From contig NZ_VOUX01000001.1 of the NCBI RefSeq assembly GCF_008011855.1, positions 62,001 to 126,000 on the forward strand: a DNA stretch of 64,000 bases. The letters run 5' to 3'. Below the pieces are notes generated by a model. It saw nothing but the letters and a program-made list of their open reading frames with translations. It was not told where the DNA came from and did not search any database. Shown here one piece after another: positions 61,608 through 64,000 of this stretch (position 1 is the first letter of the stretch; each line of letters begins with the position of its first letter). Made by a program: the position numbers and the translations under genes. Source of the stretch: Serratia bockelmannii (lineage in GTDB: Bacteria; Pseudomonadota; Gammaproteobacteria; Enterobacterales; Enterobacteriaceae).

Positions 61608-61901
61608 ATGCACGTCACATTGGTAGAGATCAACGTTAAACAGGACAAAATCGACGAATTTATCGACGTTTTCCGCGCCAATCATCTGGGGGCGATCGAA
61701 GAGCCGGGCAACCTGCGCTTCGACGTGCTGCAGGATGAGCATATTCCGACGCGGTTTTACATCTACGAAGCCTATCGCGACGAGCAGGCGGTGGCGGCGC
61801 ACAAGCAGACCCCGCACTACCTGCAGTGCGTAGAGAAGCTGGAGGCGCTGATGACCGGCCCGCGCAAGAAAACCACCTTTATCGGTCTGATGCCGGAATA
61901 A
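61608..61901 (+). CDS. lsrG: AI-2 phosphate isomerase LsrG
   Basis: 97-residue ABM-fold protein ([47 protein letters not shown]). Isomerises phospho-AI-2 (P-HPD) after LsrK in the AI-2 degradation route. A strong ribosome-binding site (AAGGAGCTGTC) precedes it. Divergent from lsrK over a 193-base region, which should hold both promoters. LsrF, the thiolase acting next, is absent from the window. Confidence 0.9.
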   Translation: MHVTLVEINVKQDKIDEFIDVFRANHLGAIEEPGNLRFDVLQDEHIPTRFYIYEAYRDEQAVAAHKQTPHYLQCVEKLEALMTGPRKKTTFIGLMPE

Positions 61902-61988
61902 GCGCCGGCGTTTGCCGGTGTCCATGTCCCCGGTTTGGTTGTAATCTGCAAGGTAAAGCGAATTTTCAATGGGATAAGCGGGGCGAGG

Positions 61989-62894
61989 ATGACATTGCGC
62001 GATCGGCTGTTGGCGCTGTTGGTGGTGGTGATCTGGGGTGTGAATTTCGTCGTCATCAAGTTCGGTTTACAGGGCATGCCCCCGTTTCTGCTGGCTGGGA
62101 TGCGCTTTTTGCTGGTGGCGTTGCCGGCGATCTTCTTTATTCCGCGCCCGACGATCCCGTGGAAATGGCTGTTGCTGTACGGCATGACCATGAGCTTCGC
62201 GCAGTTCGCGTTTTTGTTCGTCGCCATCAAGGTGGGCATGCCGGCGGGGCTGGCCTCGCTGGTGCTGCAGGCGCAGGTGTTCTTCACCCTGCTGTTGGGT
62301 GTCGTCCTGATGGGCGAAAAGCTGCGCGTCAACCATTTCGTCGGCATTGCTATCGCCAGCGGCGGCATGCTGGTGCTGGCGCAGGCCAGCCTGCATAAGC
62401 CGGGCAGCGGCGCGGTCCCCCTGGCGGGCCTGCTGCTGACCCTGGCGGCGGCGTTTTCCTGGGCGCTGGGCAACCTGACCAACAAGAAGATCCTGGCCGG
62501 TTTCCCGCAGCGCAACATTTTGTCGCTGGTGGTGTGGAGCGCGCCGATCCCGGTCGTGCCGTTCCTGGTCTGCAGCTGGCTGTTCGACGGCCCGCAGGTG
62601 GTGCTCGCCAGCCTGAGCCATGTGCAGGTCGGCACCTGGCTGGCGATTGCCTATCTGGCGTTCGCCGCCACGCTGTTCGGTTATTCTGTGTGGGGTAGCC
62701 TGCTGGGGCGCTACGAAACCTGGCGCGTCGCGCCGTTGACGCTGCTGGTACCGTTGGTCGGGCTGTTCGCCGCCTGGCTGCTGCTGGACGAAGCGCTGTC
62801 GCCGGCGCAGTTCGGCGGCGCATTGCTGGTGCTGGCCGGCATGGCGGTCAACACCTTTGGGCTGCCGCGCCGCCGGGCCGTCGCCGTGCGCTAA
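61989..62894 (+). CDS. eamA: O-acetylserine/cysteine exporter EamA
   Basis: 301-residue ten-helix DMT transporter. Close to E. coli EamA: LLALLVVVIWGVNFVVIKFGL, PAGLASLVLQAQVFFT, LTLAAAFSWALGNLTNKKI and LGRYETWRVAPLTLLVPLVG. Exports O-acetylserine and cysteine. The start at MTLRDRLL follows GGGCGAGG; an upstream in-frame extension is not family-like. About 90 bases after lsrG. Confidence 0.9.
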   Translation: MTLRDRLLALLVVVIWGVNFVVIKFGLQGMPPFLLAGMRFLLVALPAIFFIPRPTIPWKWLLLYGMTMSFAQFAFLFVAIKVGMPAGLASLVLQAQVFFTLLLGVVLMGEKLRVNHFVGIAIASGGMLVLAQASLHKPGSGAVPLAGLLLTLAAAFSWALGNLTNKKILAGFPQRNILSLVVWSAPIPVVPFLVCSWLFDGPQVVLASLSHVQVGTWLAIAYLAFAATLFGYSVWGSLLGRYETWRVAPLTLLVPLVGLFAAWLLLDEALSPAQFGGALLVLAGMAVNTFGLPRRRAVAVR

Positions 62895-62977
62895 ATTGAA
62901 CAGGGCAATTCTGTTCAATACGTTGTCGGCGCGGCCCGGCACTCTGGCACCTGTGAATATTTTCTCAGGTGCCCATC

Positions 62978-63568
62978 ATGAATATCTACATTTCCATGGC
63001 CGCGTTTGCGCTGGCGGCCTCCATCACCCCCGGCCCGGTCAACATCGTCGCATTGAGCGCCGGGGCGCAATTCGGCTTTGGCGCGACCCAGCGTCACGTA
63101 TTCGGCGCCACGCTGGGGTTTACCCTGTTGCTGTTACTGCTGGGATTGGGCATGCATCAGCTGCTGATCCTGTGGCCTGCGCTGACCCGCTTGATTCAAT
63201 GGGCCGGCGTGGCCTTCCTGCTGTTTATGGCCTATCGGCTGGCGTTTGACGACGGCAGATTGGGCAACGGCGCGACGCAGGCGCCTTCCTGTTGGTACGG
63301 CGCACTGATGCAATGGCTGAATCCCAAGGCATGGTTGGCGTCGGTGGCCAGCCTCGGCGCTTTTGTCGGCGACGGCGACATCCGGCTGCTGTGGCAGTTC
63401 GCCGGGCTCTACTTCGTGATTTGCTATGTCTCGGTGGCCTGCTGGGCCTATGTCGGCGCGATGCTGCGCGGCCTCCTCAGGCAGGCGCGCAACGTGCGGC
63501 GTTTCAACCGCGCGATGGCGCTGCTGTTGGCGGTCAGCGCCTGCTATCTGCTGGCGGAAGGTTTTTGA
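62978..63568 (+). CDS. LysE-family translocator
   Basis: 196-residue exporter of the LysE/RhtB type with about six helices: AASITPGPVNIVALSAGAQFGF, YGALMQWLNPKAWLASVASLGAF. Exports amino acids such as Lys, Thr or homoserine lactone; substrate unknown. The start at ATG 62978 is preferred over GTG 62969. Its end overlaps the convergent AraC gene by 25 bases; that regulator may control it. Confidence 0.88.
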   Translation: MNIYISMAAFALAASITPGPVNIVALSAGAQFGFGATQRHVFGATLGFTLLLLLLGLGMHQLLILWPALTRLIQWAGVAFLLFMAYRLAFDDGRLGNGATQAPSCWYGALMQWLNPKAWLASVASLGAFVGDGDIRLLWQFAGLYFVICYVSVACWAYVGAMLRGLLRQARNVRRFNRAMALLLAVSACYLLAEGF

Positions 63569-64000
63569 TATTGGCCGGGCGTGGCGGCCAGCAGCTGTTT
63601 GAAGGTGCGTTGAAAGTGCGCCTGATCGGCAAAGCCGCTTTCGCTGGCGGCCGCGGCGATCGGCAGGCCGCTTTTCAATAGCCGATGGCCGTGCTGCACG
63701 CGGCGATTGACCAGATAAGCGTGCGGCGTCATGCCGTAACGCTGGCGGAAGGCGCGGATCAGGTAAGAGGGCGAGAGCGCGGCGGCGCGGCAAATATCGT
63801 CCAGCGTCAGCGGCCGGGTGCAGTGCGCGTCGATAAACGCCGCCGCCGCTTCCAGCCGGGCATGCGGCGGTGTCTCCGGCTGGCGGCCGCTGCCCAGCCC
63901 GAGCTGCAGGGCGCTGAAATACTCCACCATGGCGATCTGTTTTTCCAGCGCGCTGCACAGCGGATCCGTCAGCAGCGCATAAAGCCGATTCAGGCCGTGG
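63544..64000 (-). CDS. AraC-family regulator (5' end outside window)
   Basis: Open frame runs to the window edge with sequence reading HGLNRLYALLTDPLCSALEKQIA before the first Met inside the window, so the N-terminus lies beyond 64000. The C-terminal double HTH is complete (LTLDDICRAAALSPSYLIRAFRQRYGMTPHAYL; AASESGFADQAHFQRTFKQLLAATPGQY, read in parts). It overlaps the LysE gene tail and probably regulates it, as AraC/LysE pairs often do. Confidence 0.87.
   Translation of the reverse strand, partial: HGLNRLYALLTDPLCSALEKQIAMVEYFSALQLGLGSGRQPETPPHARLEAAAAFIDAHCTRPLTLDDICRAAALSPSYLIRAFRQRYGMTPHAYLVNRRVQHGHRLLKSGLPIAAAASESGFADQAHFQRTFKQLLAATPGQYQKPSASR

Noticed and set aside
1-64000. tRNA, rRNA, CRISPR arrays, insertion sequences, prophage or integrase genes
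   Set aside because: Looked for clover-leaf ends, regularly spaced direct repeats and transposase or integrase proteins; none seen.

Overview
The window is high-GC (about 60 %) enterobacterial chromosome, most likely Serratia (S. marcescens group). This rests on the many recognisable enterobacterial genes (ansP, pbpG, yohD, yedI, yohP, nlpA, yohC, dld, ddlA, ybdL, bglX, cdh, yajD, lsrK, lsrG, eamA) interleaved with transporters, regulators and acetyltransferases. It is dense, carries no rRNA, tRNA, CRISPR array or insertion sequence that I can see, and has one clear pseudogene. Family names come from reading the proteins; no database search was run.

Left part (1-28 kb). The window opens inside a sugar-phosphate system: a UhpA/UhpB/UhpC-like signalling trio followed by the start of an AfuA-like binding protein. 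Then come arylamine N-acetyltransferase, an SDR, a LysR/2OG-oxygenase divergent pair, ansP, a PACE efflux pump with divergent LysR, a DedA protein, a DJ-1/GlxA divergent pair running into a divergent S-adenosylhomocysteine-hydrolase-like protein, and pbpG. Next are a clavaminate-synthase-like oxygenase with its own AEC exporter, yedI, the 27-residue yohP, an AlbA-like antibiotic-binding MerR protein, a lone MazF-like toxin, nlpA, a DUF1460 lipoprotein, acetyltransferases, yohC behind a structured leader, and an EamA-family exporter behind a possible leader peptide.

Middle (28-44 kb). Two convergent operons, each with a Fur-box-like site, form an iron module: ATPase, binding protein and FecCD permease on one side; an Aer-like PAS protein and a diflavin reductase on the other. 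The ATPase start overlaps the stop of a 53-codon upstream ORF. Beyond it lie dld, a ParD-like/second methionine aminopeptidase pair, ddlA, ybdL with an orphan binding protein, bglX, a TIM-barrel protein and a decayed methyltransferase.

Right part (45-64 kb). A FecCD-type ABC transporter operon (binding protein, permease, ATPase, plus a leaderless ModA-like protein) sits behind a near-perfect ModE operator, which marks it as a probable molybdate/tungstate importer. About 2.5 kb further on lies an operon for a three-subunit molybdenum hydroxylase (MarR, triheme cytochrome c, 2Fe-2S subunit, Mo subunit). After that come a ParA/ribbon-helix-helix partition-like pair with TTATTAAG repeats, yajD, a LysR/MFS pair, lsrK and lsrG without the rest of the lsr operon, eamA, a LysE exporter and an AraC regulator cut by the window edge.

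Most interesting candidates: the ModE-boxed importer with a cytoplasmic ModA-like partner, the Fur-boxed PAS/diflavin reductase/ABC module with its coupled upstream ORF, the ParD-like/Map2 pair, and the candidate RNA switches upstream of yohC and the EamA exporter.
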